From: Roseobacter insulae
Lineage (GTDB): Bacteria > Pseudomonadota > Alphaproteobacteria > Rhodobacterales > Rhodobacteraceae
Assembly (NCBI RefSeq): GCF_019375555.1
Contig: NZ_JAHXDN010000002.1
Coordinates: 992,001 to 1,056,000, forward strand
DNA: 64,000 nucleotides
Direction: 5' to 3'
In this document: positions 18,521 through 28,116 of the stretch, piece by piece
How the letters are laid out: each line of letters starts with the position of its first letter
Numbering within the stretch: the first letter of the stretch is position 1
Notes under the pieces: generated by a model
Databases searched by the model: none
The model's input: the letters and a program-made list of their open reading frames with translations, nothing else
What the model was told of the DNA's origin: nothing
Position numbers and translations under genes: made by a program

Positions 18521-20467
18521 ATGACCAAACCAGAAACACCGACCTTGGACCGCGTCGCGGGCCCGTCCGATCTGCGTCAGATGACGGATCGGGAACTGCG
18601 CGACGTTGCGCATGAATTGCGCGCGGAAGTGATCGATGCGGTCAGCCAGACCGGGGGGCATCTGGGGTCTTCCCTGGGCGTGGTCGAGTTGAGCGTGGCG
18701 ATCCATGCGGCGTTTGACACACCGCGCGACAAGCTGATCTGGGACGTGGGGCACCAGTGCTACCCGCACAAGATCCTGACGGGTCGTCGCGATCGCATGC
18801 ACACGTTACGGCAGGGCGGGGGCCTGAGCGGGTTCACCAAGCGAGCCGAATCCGAGTACGACCCTTTCGGGGCGGCCCATTCCAGCACGTCGATCTCGGC
18901 GGCGCTTGGCTTCACCATCGGGCGCGACATGGGGGAACCCACCGGTGATGCGATCGCGGTGATCGGGGACGGCTCCATCAGCGCGGGCATGGCCTATGAG
19001 GCGCTGAACAACGCCGGTGCCGAAGGGCGCAGGATGTTTGTCATTCTCAACGACAACGAGATGTCGATTGCGCCGCCCGTGGGCGCCATGTCTTCCTATC
19101 TGTCCAGCCTGTCGGATCTGTCACGCAAGGGACCCTTTGGCGGCTTGGTCGCCGTTGCCGAAGGCATGGAGCAACTTGCACCAAAGCCGGTACGCGAGGG
19201 TGCCCGCCGTGCGCGCGAAATGATCACCGGGCTGGAAAGCCGGGGCACGTTTTTCGAAGAGCTGGGGTTTGACTACATCGGTCCCATCGATGGTCATGAC
19301 ATCGGTCAGTTGCTGAGTGTGCTGCGCAGTGCGCGGGCGCGGTCAACCGGGCCGGTGGTGATCCACTGCTGCACGGTAAAGGGCAAAGGCTATGCCCCGG
19401 CGGAGGGGTCCGCCGACAAATACCATGGTGTCAGCAAGTTTGACGTCGGCACCGGGGTGCAATCCAAGGCAAAGGCAAATGCACCCTCCTACACCGGCGT
19501 TTTCGGGGATGCGCTGACCGAGGCGGCGGCGCGGGACCCCAGGATCGTGGCGGTCACCGCGGCGATGCCGGGCGGCACCGGCGTGGACCGCATGGCCAAA
19601 CGCTTCCCGGCGCGTGTCTTCGATGTGGGCATTGCGGAGCAACATGGCGTGACATTCGCCGCCGGGATGGCCGCCAGCGGGCTGAAGCCGTTCTGCGCCA
19701 TTTATTCGACCTTCCTGCAACGTGGCTACGACCAGGTCGTCCACGATGTGGCCCTGCAAGGTCTCCCGGTGCGTTTTGCCATCGACCGGGCCGGGCTGGT
19801 CGGCGCGGACGGGGCGACCCATGCGGGCGCTTTCGACATCGGGTATCTCGGCGCCTTGCCGGGCATGGTGGTGATGGCGGCTGCGGATGAGGCGGAACTT
19901 GTCCATATGGTTGAAACGGCGGCCGCGCATGACATCGGACCCATCGCGTTCCGCTACCCACGTGGCAACGGCACCGGTGCCGCACTGCCCGAACGCGGCA
20001 CGGTGCTGGAGATCGGCAGGGGCCGGATGATCCGCGAGGGGACGGGGGATGTGGCGCTCCTGTCGCTCGGCACGCATCTGGGCGAATGCGAAGCGGCAGC
20101 GACTCTGCTGGACGCCGAAGGGATCAGCACCACCATTGCGGACGCCCGCTTCGCCAAGCCGCTTGACATGGATCTGATCACGAAACTGGCAGAGGCGCAC
20201 GGCGCGCTGGTGACGGTCGAGCAGGGCGCGCGGGGCGGTTTCGGCGCGATGGTTCTGCAGGAGATGGCGGCACATGGCCTGCTTGATCACGGATGTCGTG
20301 TTCGCACTTTGTGCCTGCCCGACCGGTTTATTGATCAGGCCGCACCGGCACAGATGTACCGCGATGCCGGTGTTGATGCGGAGGGGATTGTCTCGACCGT
20401 GTTGACGGCCCTGCAACAGGATCGCAAGATTATCGACCTGCGCGCGATGCGCGGACAGGGTGACTGA
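18521..20467 (+). CDS. dxs: 1-deoxy-D-xylulose-5-phosphate synthase Dxs
   Basis: Thiamine-diphosphate enzyme starting the MEP isoprenoid pathway, feeding CrtE and the bacteriochlorophyll tail. The 648 residues have the transketolase-type fold with [17 protein letters not shown], the ThDP motif [18 protein letters not shown], and [12 protein letters not shown] in the second domain. The ATG at 18521 follows GGAG nine bases upstream; the frame is open further up but runs into the hairpin array. A dxs gene next to puf is also known from Rhodobacter capsulatus. Confidence 0.96.
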   Translation: MTKPETPTLDRVAGPSDLRQMTDRELRDVAHELRAEVIDAVSQTGGHLGSSLGVVELSVAIHAAFDTPRDKLIWDVGHQCYPHKILTGRRDRMHTLRQGGGLSGFTKRAESEYDPFGAAHSSTSISAALGFTIGRDMGEPTGDAIAVIGDGSISAGMAYEALNNAGAEGRRMFVILNDNEMSIAPPVGAMSSYLSSLSDLSRKGPFGGLVAVAEGMEQLAPKPVREGARRAREMITGLESRGTFFEELGFDYIGPIDGHDIGQLLSVLRSARARSTGPVVIHCCTVKGKGYAPAEGSADKYHGVSKFDVGTGVQSKAKANAPSYTGVFGDALTEAAARDPRIVAVTAAMPGGTGVDRMAKRFPARVFDVGIAEQHGVTFAAGMAASGLKPFCAIYSTFLQRGYDQVVHDVALQGLPVRFAIDRAGLVGADGATHAGAFDIGYLGALPGMVVMAAADEAELVHMVETAAAHDIGPIAFRYPRGNGTGAALPERGTVLEIGRGRMIREGTGDVALLSLGTHLGECEAAATLLDAEGISTTIADARFAKPLDMDLITKLAEAHGALVTVEQGARGGFGAMVLQEMAAHGLLDHGCRVRTLCLPDRFIDQAAPAQMYRDAGVDAEGIVSTVLTALQQDRKIIDLRAMRGQGD

Positions 20468-20486
20468 GCCGACCGGGCGCCCGTCG

Positions 20487-21479
20487 TCAGCCGTTGAGCG
20501 TTTGCCAGCTTGGCATCAGATCGCCCGGCTCCCGCGTTGCCTCAAAGACGGCGCGCCCGATGGCCCGGGTCAGGCACAGGGCGGCGGCGTGGCCCACGAG
20601 GCCCGCATCGGCGACTGGCTGCGCGCCGGTTGACAGCGCAAAGACAAGATCGCCATCGCCGGGAGAATGGGCCGGAACACAAGCGCGCGCGATGCCATCA
20701 TGGGCAGCAACGGACATCCGGTGGCACTGCGCTTTGGTCAGCCGGGCATCGGTCGCGACGATGGCAAGAGTGGTGTTGGTGCTGGCGGCGACGAGTTCGC
20801 GCTTGCGGCTTGTCAGATCGCGCCCCTGCCCGGTTGCGGGGTCCGGTCCCAGCCCGCCAAATTCATTGCCAATTTCATAAGGTGCCGCGTAAAAGAAGCG
20901 ATCCCCCGGTGTGGTGACAGAACCAAGCGGGTTGGCGGCCACCAAGGCGCCCACCATGGTGCCATCTTCCAGTTGCAAAGAGGCTGACCCCAAACCGCCC
21001 TTGAGCATGGCGGTCAAGGCACCCGTGCCCGCGCCAACCGATCCAAGGGCGAAGTCGGCGGAAGCCGTCGCCAGCGCTGCCCGGCCCAGTGCCGGGTAGG
21101 GATTGTCAGTCCAGTCTTTCCGGCCACCGTTCAAGAGGTCGAAGAGGATCGCGCCCGGAACAATCGGCACGATTGCGGAGCCGACCCGAAAGCCACGCCC
21201 CTGCTTGCGCAACCCGTCTACCACGCCAGAGCATGCATCGAGCCCGTAGGCGGACCCGCCGGACAGCACCAGCGCGTCGACTTCGGAGACTGACTTATCA
21301 GGCGCCAGCAAATCTGTCTCCCGTGTGCCCGGGGCCCCGCCCATGACGTGCACCGACGCCACAAAAGGGGTGTCCGCCGTCACCACCGTACATCCGGATT
21401 TCAACATCGCATCCTGCGCGTTGCCAACTTTGAGACCATCAATATCGGTGATCAGGTTGCGCGGGCCGGGTGTCATCAT
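20487..21479 (-). CDS. P1-family (DmpA/BapA-like) N-terminal-nucleophile aminopeptidase
   Basis: Family of self-cleaving peptidases that remove N-terminal residues from D-amino-acid or beta-amino-acid peptides. The 330 residues show the family's LSGGSAYGLDACSGV and the cleavage region ASTNTTLAIVATDA, where a Thr after Asn would become the nucleophile instead of the Ser found in DmpA. It is the last gene of a leftward operon with a peptide-type ABC importer, which suggests hydrolysis of an imported short peptide. Two adjacent ATGs (21479, 21476) are possible starts. Confidence 0.85.
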   Translation of the reverse strand: MMTPGPRNLITDIDGLKVGNAQDAMLKSGCTVVTADTPFVASVHVMGGAPGTRETDLLAPDKSVSEVDALVLSGGSAYGLDACSGVVDGLRKQGRGFRVGSAIVPIVPGAILFDLLNGGRKDWTDNPYPALGRAALATASADFALGSVGAGTGALTAMLKGGLGSASLQLEDGTMVGALVAANPLGSVTTPGDRFFYAAPYEIGNEFGGLGPDPATGQGRDLTSRKRELVAASTNTTLAIVATDARLTKAQCHRMSVAAHDGIARACVPAHSPGDGDLVFALSTGAQPVADAGLVGHAAALCLTRAIGRAVFEATREPGDLMPSWQTLNG

Positions 21480-21547
21480 CGGATGTCCGGATCAGGTCGG
21501 AAAAGCCGATAGAAGGGGTGTGCCTTGCCGGTCGGGATCAACACCGT

Positions 21548-21898
21548 TCAGATCCGTGGCTTGGGGGCGGCGGTGGCCGGATCGCCGGTATTGGGCACAC
21601 CCTTGGGTTCAATCAGCAGCACCTTGCATTCTGCGGAGGCACGCGGCCTGTGGGTTACCCCCTTGGGAACGACAAACAGCTCGCCTGCTTTCACCCAGTG
21701 CGAGGCATCTTCGAGGTCCATCATCATCTCGCCGTCAAGCACCAGAAAGAAATCATCGGTGTCGTCATGCAGATGATAAGGGAATTCACCCTGAAACCGT
21801 ACCACCATGACGTCGTTGTCGTTATAATCCGCGACAACATGAGGGTCCCAATGCGTCGTGAACTGAGCCAGCTTCTCAGCAAGGTTTACCGGGATCAT
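21548..21898 (-). CDS. Small cupin-domain protein
   Basis: 116 residues forming one cupin barrel: motif 1 resembles FPYHLHDDTDDFFLVLDGEM and motif 2 is ELFVVPKGVTHRP, with His and Glu/Asp placed for a metal. The true start is the ATG at 21898, which overlaps the stop of the upstream SDR gene (ATGA). Substrate unknown; it may be a small sugar- or acid-binding isomerase/oxygenase or a sensor. Confidence 0.85.
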   Translation of the reverse strand: MIPVNLAEKLAQFTTHWDPHVVADYNDNDVMVVRFQGEFPYHLHDDTDDFFLVLDGEMMMDLEDASHWVKAGELFVVPKGVTHRPRASAECKVLLIEPKGVPNTGDPATAAPKPRI

Positions 21899-22641
21899 AT
21901 GCAGCGGCCTCCATCGACTTCCACAGCTGTGCCGGTGATCATAGAAGCCTCGTCCGAGCACAGAAAGCAAGCGGCATTGCCGATGTCCTGAGGCGTCGAA
22001 AAGCGCCCCAGCGGTATCGTGGCGAGGAATTTCTTGCGCATTTCCGGCGTGTCTTCACCCATGAACGATTTCAGCAGTGGCGTTTCGCCCGCCACCGGGT
22101 TCAGCGCGTTGACGCGGATGCCGTGCGGGGCCAGCTCGACCGCCATCGCCTTTGTCGCGGTGATCATCCAGCCCTTGGAGGCATTGTACCAGTTCAGCCG
22201 GGGCCGGGGGCAAACACCGGCGGTCGATGCGATGTTCAATATTGCGCCGGCGGCTTCGTCTTTCATGTGCGGCACGAGGGCACGGGCCGTCAGGTAAACC
22301 GACTTCATGTTCACGGCCATGACCCTGTCGAAATCGGCTTCCGTGACGTCCTCAAGCGCGGTCGGCAAATGCGTGACACCGGCGTTGTTGACCAGGATAT
22401 CGACATGGCCCCATTTTTTCAGCGCAGCATCCGTCATTGCGGTCACGGATGCGCCATCCGCGACATCGACATGGTGTGAAAGGGCGTGATCGCCCAGTTG
22501 TTCGGCAAGGCTCTGCGCGCCGTCAGCGTTCAGATCGGCGACCATGACCCGGGCGCCTTCGGATGTGAATTTGCGGGCGATACCCGCGCCAAAGCCGGAA
22601 GCACTGCCTGTCACGATTGCCGTTTTACCTGTCAGTCTCAC
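21895..22641 (-). CDS. Short-chain dehydrogenase/reductase
   Basis: 248-residue classical SDR. It has the NAD(P)-binding motif TGSASGFGAGIA (residues 11-22), NNAG, a catalytic Ser in NIASTAG, and YNASK with the active-site Tyr and Lys. The adenosine-binding DLNADG acid suggests NAD(H) preference. It sits between a GNAT and a cupin gene in the transporter operon and overlaps the latter by four bases. Substrate not predictable. Confidence 0.9.
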   Translation of the reverse strand: MRLTGKTAIVTGSASGFGAGIARKFTSEGARVMVADLNADGAQSLAEQLGDHALSHHVDVADGASVTAMTDAALKKWGHVDILVNNAGVTHLPTALEDVTEADFDRVMAVNMKSVYLTARALVPHMKDEAAGAILNIASTAGVCPRPRLNWYNASKGWMITATKAMAVELAPHGIRVNALNPVAGETPLLKSFMGEDTPEMRKKFLATIPLGRFSTPQDIGNAACFLCSDEASMITGTAVEVDGGRCI

Positions 22642-22651
22642 AATGGCCTCC

Positions 22652-23149
22652 CTAAAGCTGGTATTTCAGAACCCACCGGTTATGCCCATCGCTTTGCGGC
22701 GTGGCGGGGGCATAACGATGGGGGACAAAGCCTTCCCGCGTCCAGAAGTGCATCGCGCGCGGGTTTGCTTCCAACACGGCCAGCTTGAGCATCGTCATCC
22801 GCGCCCTGCGGGCCTTCGTCTTGATCAAGTGTAGCACAGTTCGGCCGATGCCGCTGCCACGGTAGGCGGGATCGAGCAGCACCAGGCCGATCCACCAGTC
22901 GGTCGGCAGTTCGTAGCCTTCGGCGATGCAGACGATGCCCGTCATCGCCTGTTCCTGCATGACGCCGAAGGTCATAAGGTCCGCCGTGGTCAGTCCCGGC
23001 GGTACCGCGTCGAAAAAGTCGTTGATAAAGGCCGCGTCCGGGGCATGCCCGACTTCAAGGATCACGTAATCCGCCGCGCGTTGCGCAAGATCAAGGGCGT
23101 CTTCGGCATGATCGGCTTTGTTGATGGGGCGCAGGACGATCTCAGACAT
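22652..23149 (-). CDS. GNAT-family N-acetyltransferase
   Basis: 165 residues with the acetyl-CoA loop YRGSGIGRTVLHLIKTKARR and the C-terminal LEANPRAMHFWTREGFVP typical of the family. It lies 10 bases upstream of the SDR gene and 50 bases downstream of the ABC ATPase in the same direction, so it probably belongs to the same operon. Acceptor substrate unknown. Confidence 0.88.
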   Translation of the reverse strand: MSEIVLRPINKADHAEDALDLAQRAADYVILEVGHAPDAAFINDFFDAVPPGLTTADLMTFGVMQEQAMTGIVCIAEGYELPTDWWIGLVLLDPAYRGSGIGRTVLHLIKTKARRARMTMLKLAVLEANPRAMHFWTREGFVPHRYAPATPQSDGHNRWVLKYQL

Positions 23150-23199
23150 CGGCCAATTCTTTCGGCAGATGCCTGATCCTGTCAGCCGTGTACATTATC

Positions 23200-24813
23200 T
23201 CATGCATGGGTGACGTCCCTTTGCAGCGCCTCGATGTCGGGCAGTTTCGGGGCGGCCGCGATAAGCTGCCGGGTGTAGGGATGTTGCGGGTCCGAAAAAA
23301 CGGCTTCGGTGCGGCCCTCCTCAACGATCCTGCCTGACTGCATGACCATGACCCGATCGGTAACCGAGCGTACCACGCTCAGGTCGTGCGATACAAAAAG
23401 GTAGGTCAGGCCGTAGACGCGGCACAGCGCGGCGATCAGATCGAGAATTTGCGCCCGGACAGAGACATCGAGCGCGGAGACGGCCTCGTCGAACAGGATC
23501 AGTTCGGGCCGAATGATCAGCGCCCGCGCAATGGCAATGCGTTGTCGCTGCCCGCCGGAAAACTCGTGAATGTGCCGCGTGGCGTCGTCGGGTTGCAGGC
23601 CAACGGCAGTGAGAGCTTGCGCAATCGCATCCTGTCGTGCGGCCCCCTGCGGCGGGTCGGCCAACAGGTGAAACGGCTCGGTGATCAGGCGGGCGACGCG
23701 GTGGCGCGGGTTGAAGCTGCCAAAGGGATCCTGAAACACCACCTGTATGCGGCGGCGCACGTCCGGATTTGGGCGGCCCTGCATGGTGACCGGAGCGCCG
23801 TCCAGCAGGATTGTCCCCGCCTGCGGCGGGTCAAGGCCCAGGATCGTGCGGGTCAGGGTGGATTTTCCGCAGCCGCTTTCCCCCACAAGGCCGAGCCGCT
23901 CACCCCGCATCAGCGTGAAGCTCACGCCGTCAACGGCTTTGAAGGTCTCGGGTCGTTCAAAGAGTTTGCGGCGGGGCAGGCGGTAGCTGCGGTGCACGTC
24001 CGACACCGTCAACAGCGGTTGCGGGGCCGGGGGCACCGGCAAGGCAACTTCGTGCGAAGACGCCTCGAACAGCATCCGGGTATAGGGGTGGCGCATGTCA
24101 CGCAGCAAAGCCGCGGTGCGGCCGGTCTCTACGATTTCGCCGCCGCGCATCACGGCGATATGGCTGGCCATATCGGCGACAACTGCAAGGTCATGGGTGA
24201 TCATGATCAGCCCCATCCCGAAATCGGCGACGAGGTCCCTGAGCAGATCGAGGATCTGCGCCTGCGTCGTGACATCCAGCGCGGTCGTCGGTTCATCTGC
24301 GATCAGCAGTTTCGGCCGCAGCGCAATGGCCATGGCGATCACCACACGCTGGCGTTGTCCGCCGGAAAGCGCGTGCGGATGGCGGCTGAGCGGAAAGCGG
24401 TCGGGCGGAAGCCCGACGCGGGTCATTACTTCCCTGGCGCGGGTTTCTGCTTCGGCGGGCGATGCCCCGGTGTGAATGCGGATTGTCTCGGTCACCTGGC
24501 GACCGATGGTGTGCACAGGGTTGAGCGCGGTCATCGGTTCCTGAAAGATCATCCCGATGTCATTGCCGCGCAAATCGCACATGTCGGTTTCCGACAGCCT
24601 CGCGAGATCCGTACCGGCCAGATGTATCCGCCCGGTCGCCTGTGCCCCATGTGGCAACAGGCGCATGATCGCAAGCGCCGTCATGGATTTACCGGAGCCA
24701 CTTTCGCCGGTGATGGCGAGGATGTCACTTTGATCGAGTGACAGGGTCACGTCCCGGAGAATATCGGCGTCGCGGATTTTCAGCGACAGGTTTTCGACCT
24801 CTAGCAGTTTCAT
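23200..24813 (-). CDS. Peptide-type ABC transporter, two fused ATPase domains
   Basis: 537-residue double ATPase, like a DppD-DppF (GsiA/YejF) fusion. The N-terminal half has Walker A GESGSGKS and signature LSGGQRQRV; the C-terminal half has GESGCGKST and FSGGQRQRI; each half ends with a peptide-transporter HPYTR segment. The ATG at 24813 overlaps the stop of the permease gene (ATGA). The open frame extends to 25161 but only over the permease gene. It energises the permeases encoded just upstream. Confidence 0.95.
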   Translation of the reverse strand: MKLLEVENLSLKIRDADILRDVTLSLDQSDILAITGESGSGKSMTALAIMRLLPHGAQATGRIHLAGTDLARLSETDMCDLRGNDIGMIFQEPMTALNPVHTIGRQVTETIRIHTGASPAEAETRAREVMTRVGLPPDRFPLSRHPHALSGGQRQRVVIAMAIALRPKLLIADEPTTALDVTTQAQILDLLRDLVADFGMGLIMITHDLAVVADMASHIAVMRGGEIVETGRTAALLRDMRHPYTRMLFEASSHEVALPVPPAPQPLLTVSDVHRSYRLPRRKLFERPETFKAVDGVSFTLMRGERLGLVGESGCGKSTLTRTILGLDPPQAGTILLDGAPVTMQGRPNPDVRRRIQVVFQDPFGSFNPRHRVARLITEPFHLLADPPQGAARQDAIAQALTAVGLQPDDATRHIHEFSGGQRQRIAIARALIIRPELILFDEAVSALDVSVRAQILDLIAALCRVYGLTYLFVSHDLSVVRSVTDRVMVMQSGRIVEEGRTEAVFSDPQHPYTRQLIAAAPKLPDIEALQRDVTHA

Positions 24814-25625
24814 CCGCGGCGTCTCTGCAATCGCGGATCGAGCGCATCGCGCAGGCCGTCGCCCAGCAGGTTCAGTCCCAGCACGATCCCGATTATCGCC
24901 AGGCCCGGAAAGATCGCCAGATGAGGAGCAAATCCCACCATTGTCTGCGCGTCCGCCAGCATGCGCCCCAGCGAGGGTGTCGGCGGCTGCACACCGAGAC
25001 CTACGAAGGACAGCGCGGCCTCGACCTGAATGCCAAGCGCGAACTGGATGGTGCCCTGCACGATCAGCAGGTTCAGCACGTTGGGCAGGATGTGTTCGAC
25101 CGAGATATGCGCGCGTGTCTTCCCGGCAACCCGCGCCGCGAGGATGAATTCGCGTTCCCACAAGGGCAGGGCGCCGCCGCGGGTGACGCGGGCAAATACG
25201 GGGATGTTGAAAATACCGAATGCGATGATCGCGTTGGTCGCCGACGGCCCGAAGACTGCGGTGATCAGGATCGCCATGACCAGCAGGGGGAAGGCAAACA
25301 CGATATCGTTGCCGCGCATGATGAGTTCATCCAGCCAGCCGCCCCGGTGCATCGCGGCCACCAGCCCCAGTGGAATGCCAAAACACAAACCAATGCCAAG
25401 CGCGACGAGCGCCACGGCAATTGACGTGCGGGCGCCCACCATGATCATGCTGAAGATGTCGCGCCCCAGGTGATCGGTTCCCAGAAGGTGCGTGCCGCCC
25501 GGTGTCTGCAGTTTGCCGGGAATATCGAGGGTCGTGTGATCAAAGGGCGTCCAGACCAGCGACACAAGCGCAAGCAGGATGAACAGAGCGGACAGTCCGG
25601 CGCCGAGAATGAGGGTTTTGCTCAT
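24810..25625 (-). CDS. Peptide-type ABC transporter permease (DppC-like)
   Basis: 271-residue inner-membrane permease with five or six helices. It has the GTDHLGRDIFS loop and the cytoplasmic coupling loop (AARVAGKTRAHISVEHILPN) of the oligopeptide-permease DppC family. It overlaps both neighbours by four bases. Confidence 0.94.
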   Translation of the reverse strand: MSKTLILGAGLSALFILLALVSLVWTPFDHTTLDIPGKLQTPGGTHLLGTDHLGRDIFSMIMVGARTSIAVALVALGIGLCFGIPLGLVAAMHRGGWLDELIMRGNDIVFAFPLLVMAILITAVFGPSATNAIIAFGIFNIPVFARVTRGGALPLWEREFILAARVAGKTRAHISVEHILPNVLNLLIVQGTIQFALGIQVEAALSFVGLGVQPPTPSLGRMLADAQTMVGFAPHLAIFPGLAIIGIVLGLNLLGDGLRDALDPRLQRRRG

Positions 25626-26569
25626 GCGCGTGCTCGCAGGCGGGGGTCTACGACGGCATAGGCGAGATCGACAAGGAAATTGATCACGATCACCCCGAAA
25701 ACCACCAGCATCACCACCGATTCAACAACGATCAGGTCGCGCGCCGAAATGGACTGGAAGATCAGGCGCCCGAGCCCCGGCAGGTAGAACACCTGTTCGA
25801 TGATAATGGTGCCCGCAAAGAGGAAGGAGAACTGCAGCCCGATGATCGTTAGCACCGGGATCAGCGCATTGCGCAAACCGTGCCGCCAGAGTGTCTGGCG
25901 CTCGGACAAGCCTTTGGCGCGGGCGGTCCGCATGAAATCCTCTCCCAGAACATCGAGAAGGGCGGACCGCATCACCCGGGTGAGGATCGCCGCCTGCGGC
26001 AGCGCCAGTGCGATCGCGGGCAGGGTAAGGGATTTGAGCGCGGCGAAAACACCATCGTCCCAGCCCGGAAAGCCGCCTGCGGAAAACCAGCGCAGGTTGA
26101 TCGCGAAAGTCAGCACAAGCATCATCGCGAACCAGAAGTTCGGCACGGCCACGCCGAGCTGTGTTGCCCCCATGACACCCAGATCACCGGCGCGACCGCG
26201 CCGCGCCGCCGCATAAAGCCCTGCGGGAAATGCGATCACGACAGACAGGACCAGGGCATAAAGTGCAAGCGGAATGGACACGCCGATGCGGTCCGCCACC
26301 ATCCCGGCAACCGGCGTGCGATAGGTGTAGGAGGTGCCAAAGTCGCCTGTCAGCATACCACCGACCCACGCAACGTAGCGCTGAGCCTTGGAGACATCCA
26401 AGCCGAGTTCTGCACGCAGCGCGGCCAGCGTCTCGGGCTGGGCATTGATCCCGAGCATGAAGGAGGCGGGATCACCCGGTGCAATCTCGATCACGGCAAA
26501 GATGATCAGCGAAGCAACAGCAAGGCTGAGAACAAGCGAGACCAGACGTTTGAGCATGTAACGCAGCAT
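25622..26569 (-). CDS. Peptide-type ABC transporter permease (DppB-like)
   Basis: 315-residue permease, first gene of the leftward operon. The N-terminus MLRYMLKRLVSLVLSLAVAS, the GLDVSKAQRYVAW segment and the coupling loop (FMRTARAKGLSERQTLWRHGLRNALIPVLT) are typical of DppB. The solute-binding protein is not adjacent; a likely one is encoded at 28418-29893 on the same strand. Confidence 0.94.
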   Translation of the reverse strand: MLRYMLKRLVSLVLSLAVASLIIFAVIEIAPGDPASFMLGINAQPETLAALRAELGLDVSKAQRYVAWVGGMLTGDFGTSYTYRTPVAGMVADRIGVSIPLALYALVLSVVIAFPAGLYAAARRGRAGDLGVMGATQLGVAVPNFWFAMMLVLTFAINLRWFSAGGFPGWDDGVFAALKSLTLPAIALALPQAAILTRVMRSALLDVLGEDFMRTARAKGLSERQTLWRHGLRNALIPVLTIIGLQFSFLFAGTIIIEQVFYLPGLGRLIFQSISARDLIVVESVVMLVVFGVIVINFLVDLAYAVVDPRLRARA

Positions 26570-26646
26570 TGCTGCGAGGTTAGGCGGTGCCTTCTGCCGG
26601 GTCCAGAGGGGTTGTTGATTGTGGGCAATGGTTTACGTCAGAAGCC

Positions 26647-27777
26647 ATGGACAAACCGCGTTTCATCGGGGCCGAAATCTTTCGCCACTCAAGTTATGGG
26701 CGCTGGCATCCGCTGCGGGTGCCCCGTGTCAGCACGGTCATGGACCTGTCACGCGCCCTGGGCTGGCTGCCGTCCGACCAGTTCATCACCGCACCGCGCG
26801 CCAAGCCCAAGGCGCTGACGGTCTGGCATACGCCCGATTACATCGATGCGTTGCAGCGCGTCGAAGCCAGCCAGATCGCGACACCACAGGACACAACCCG
26901 TCACGACCTCGGGTCGGTCACCAATCCGGTTTATCCGGAGATCTTTCGTCGCCCCGCCACGGCGGCGGGGGGCTCGTTGCTGGCGGGAGAATTGTTGCGC
27001 GACGGCGGTGTCATCTACAATCCCCCGGGGGGCACACATCACGGCATGCCGGACCGGGCAAACGGGTTCTGCTACCTCAACGACCCGGTGCTGGCGATGC
27101 TGAGCCTGCGTCGCAACGGTGTTCGTCGGATCGTCTACATTGATATCGACGCACATCATTGTGACGGTGTGGCAGTCGCTTTTCACGGTGATCCTGATTG
27201 CCTGATGATTTCCACGCATGAGGAACGGCTGTGGCCGCGAACCGGCCCGCTGGAGGACACGGCCGGAGGATCGGCGATCAACCTGCCCGTGCCGCGCGGT
27301 CTGAACGATAGCGAAATGGCCTATATCCGCGACCGGCTGGTCGTGCCGCAGGCTGCGGCGTTCGAGCCGGAGGCGATTGTCTTCCTGTGCGGTGCCGATG
27401 GTGTCGAAGAAGATCCGCTTGCGCATCTGAACCTGTCCAATAACGCGCATTGGGCTGTTCTGCGTGCCTTGATGGGGCTTGCGCCACGGTTATTGGTGCT
27501 GGGCGGCGGCGGGTACAACCCCTGGTCCGTCGGACGTCTGTGGACAGGTGTCTGGGCGACGCTCAACCGGCAAGAAATTCCGCAAAGATTGCCGGCCGCG
27601 GCGGAGGCTGTTCTGCGCGGGCTGACATTTGAAGGCAATAGGCGTGGTAAGAACCCGCCGGAGCATTGGTTCACCACCCTGCGCGACCCACCGCGCGATG
27701 GACCTGTGCGCGATGAGATCAGGAACCGGGTGCGATTCCTTCTGCGTCAGAGGCGTGGCGGGGGCGCAATTAGGTGA
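26647..27777 (+). CDS. Histone-deacetylase-family (AcuC/acetylpolyamine amidohydrolase-like) hydrolase
   Basis: 376-residue arginase/deacetylase-fold Zn enzyme. The catalytic His pair is H131-H132 (GGTHHGM); Zn ligands are D168, H170 (DIDAHH) and D251 (CGADGVEEDP); GGGGYNP supplies the active-site Tyr. All key residues are present, so it should be active, deacylating a small acetylated amine or protein lysine. The ATG at 26647 gives MDKPRFIGAE. It is divergent from the ABC operon and inserted between it and its probable binding protein, so a role with the imported compound is possible. Confidence 0.9.
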   Translation: MDKPRFIGAEIFRHSSYGRWHPLRVPRVSTVMDLSRALGWLPSDQFITAPRAKPKALTVWHTPDYIDALQRVEASQIATPQDTTRHDLGSVTNPVYPEIFRRPATAAGGSLLAGELLRDGGVIYNPPGGTHHGMPDRANGFCYLNDPVLAMLSLRRNGVRRIVYIDIDAHHCDGVAVAFHGDPDCLMISTHEERLWPRTGPLEDTAGGSAINLPVPRGLNDSEMAYIRDRLVVPQAAAFEPEAIVFLCGADGVEEDPLAHLNLSNNAHWAVLRALMGLAPRLLVLGGGGYNPWSVGRLWTGVWATLNRQEIPQRLPAAAEAVLRGLTFEGNRRGKNPPEHWFTTLRDPPRDGPVRDEIRNRVRFLLRQRRGGGAIR

Positions 27778-27906
27778 GGGGAAAACCGGCTGAGGTGACG
27801 TGGGTACGGCGTCATGATCCCGTGTCAATTTTCCCCTCGTGGGAGGCACACTACCTGCTCGATAGGTCAGGTGTTCCGCCTGTTTCGAACCGGCGCGATC
27901 AGCGGA

Positions 27907-28116
27907 TCACACCGGCATATTGTCGAACATGTCTTCGAAGGCTTCTTCTTTCAGCGCATTGTTGAGGCGTCGCAGGCGTGGCGGAACGCTCTTGCCATGG
28001 GCGCTCAGTGTTGCGATGACCCGGTCGATTTGAGGCTGGAGTTCCAGACGTTCCTTCTGCGAGGCTGTTTCGATCTGTTTTTCCAGTAGAGAGGCGCGCT
28101 GTTCGAGGTTGGTCAA
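27907..28116 (-). CDS. Small uncharacterised coiled-coil protein (69 residues)
   Basis: No family recognised. The TTG start at 28116 has AGGAGA five bases upstream. The product is helical and charged (LEQRASLLEKQIETASQKER), probably a short coiled coil, with a C-terminal ALKEEAFEDMFDNMPV. It has no membrane segment or cysteine. It is alone on its strand, separated from the binding-protein gene by an AT-rich gap. Confidence 0.7.
   Translation of the reverse strand: MTNLEQRASLLEKQIETASQKERLELQPQIDRVIATLSAHGKSVPPRLRRLNNALKEEAFEDMFDNMPV

Noticed and set aside
23386-24741. 451-codon plus-strand frame opposite the fused ABC ATPase
   Set aside because: Antisense to a clear Walker/signature-containing gene; product has no recognisable domain.
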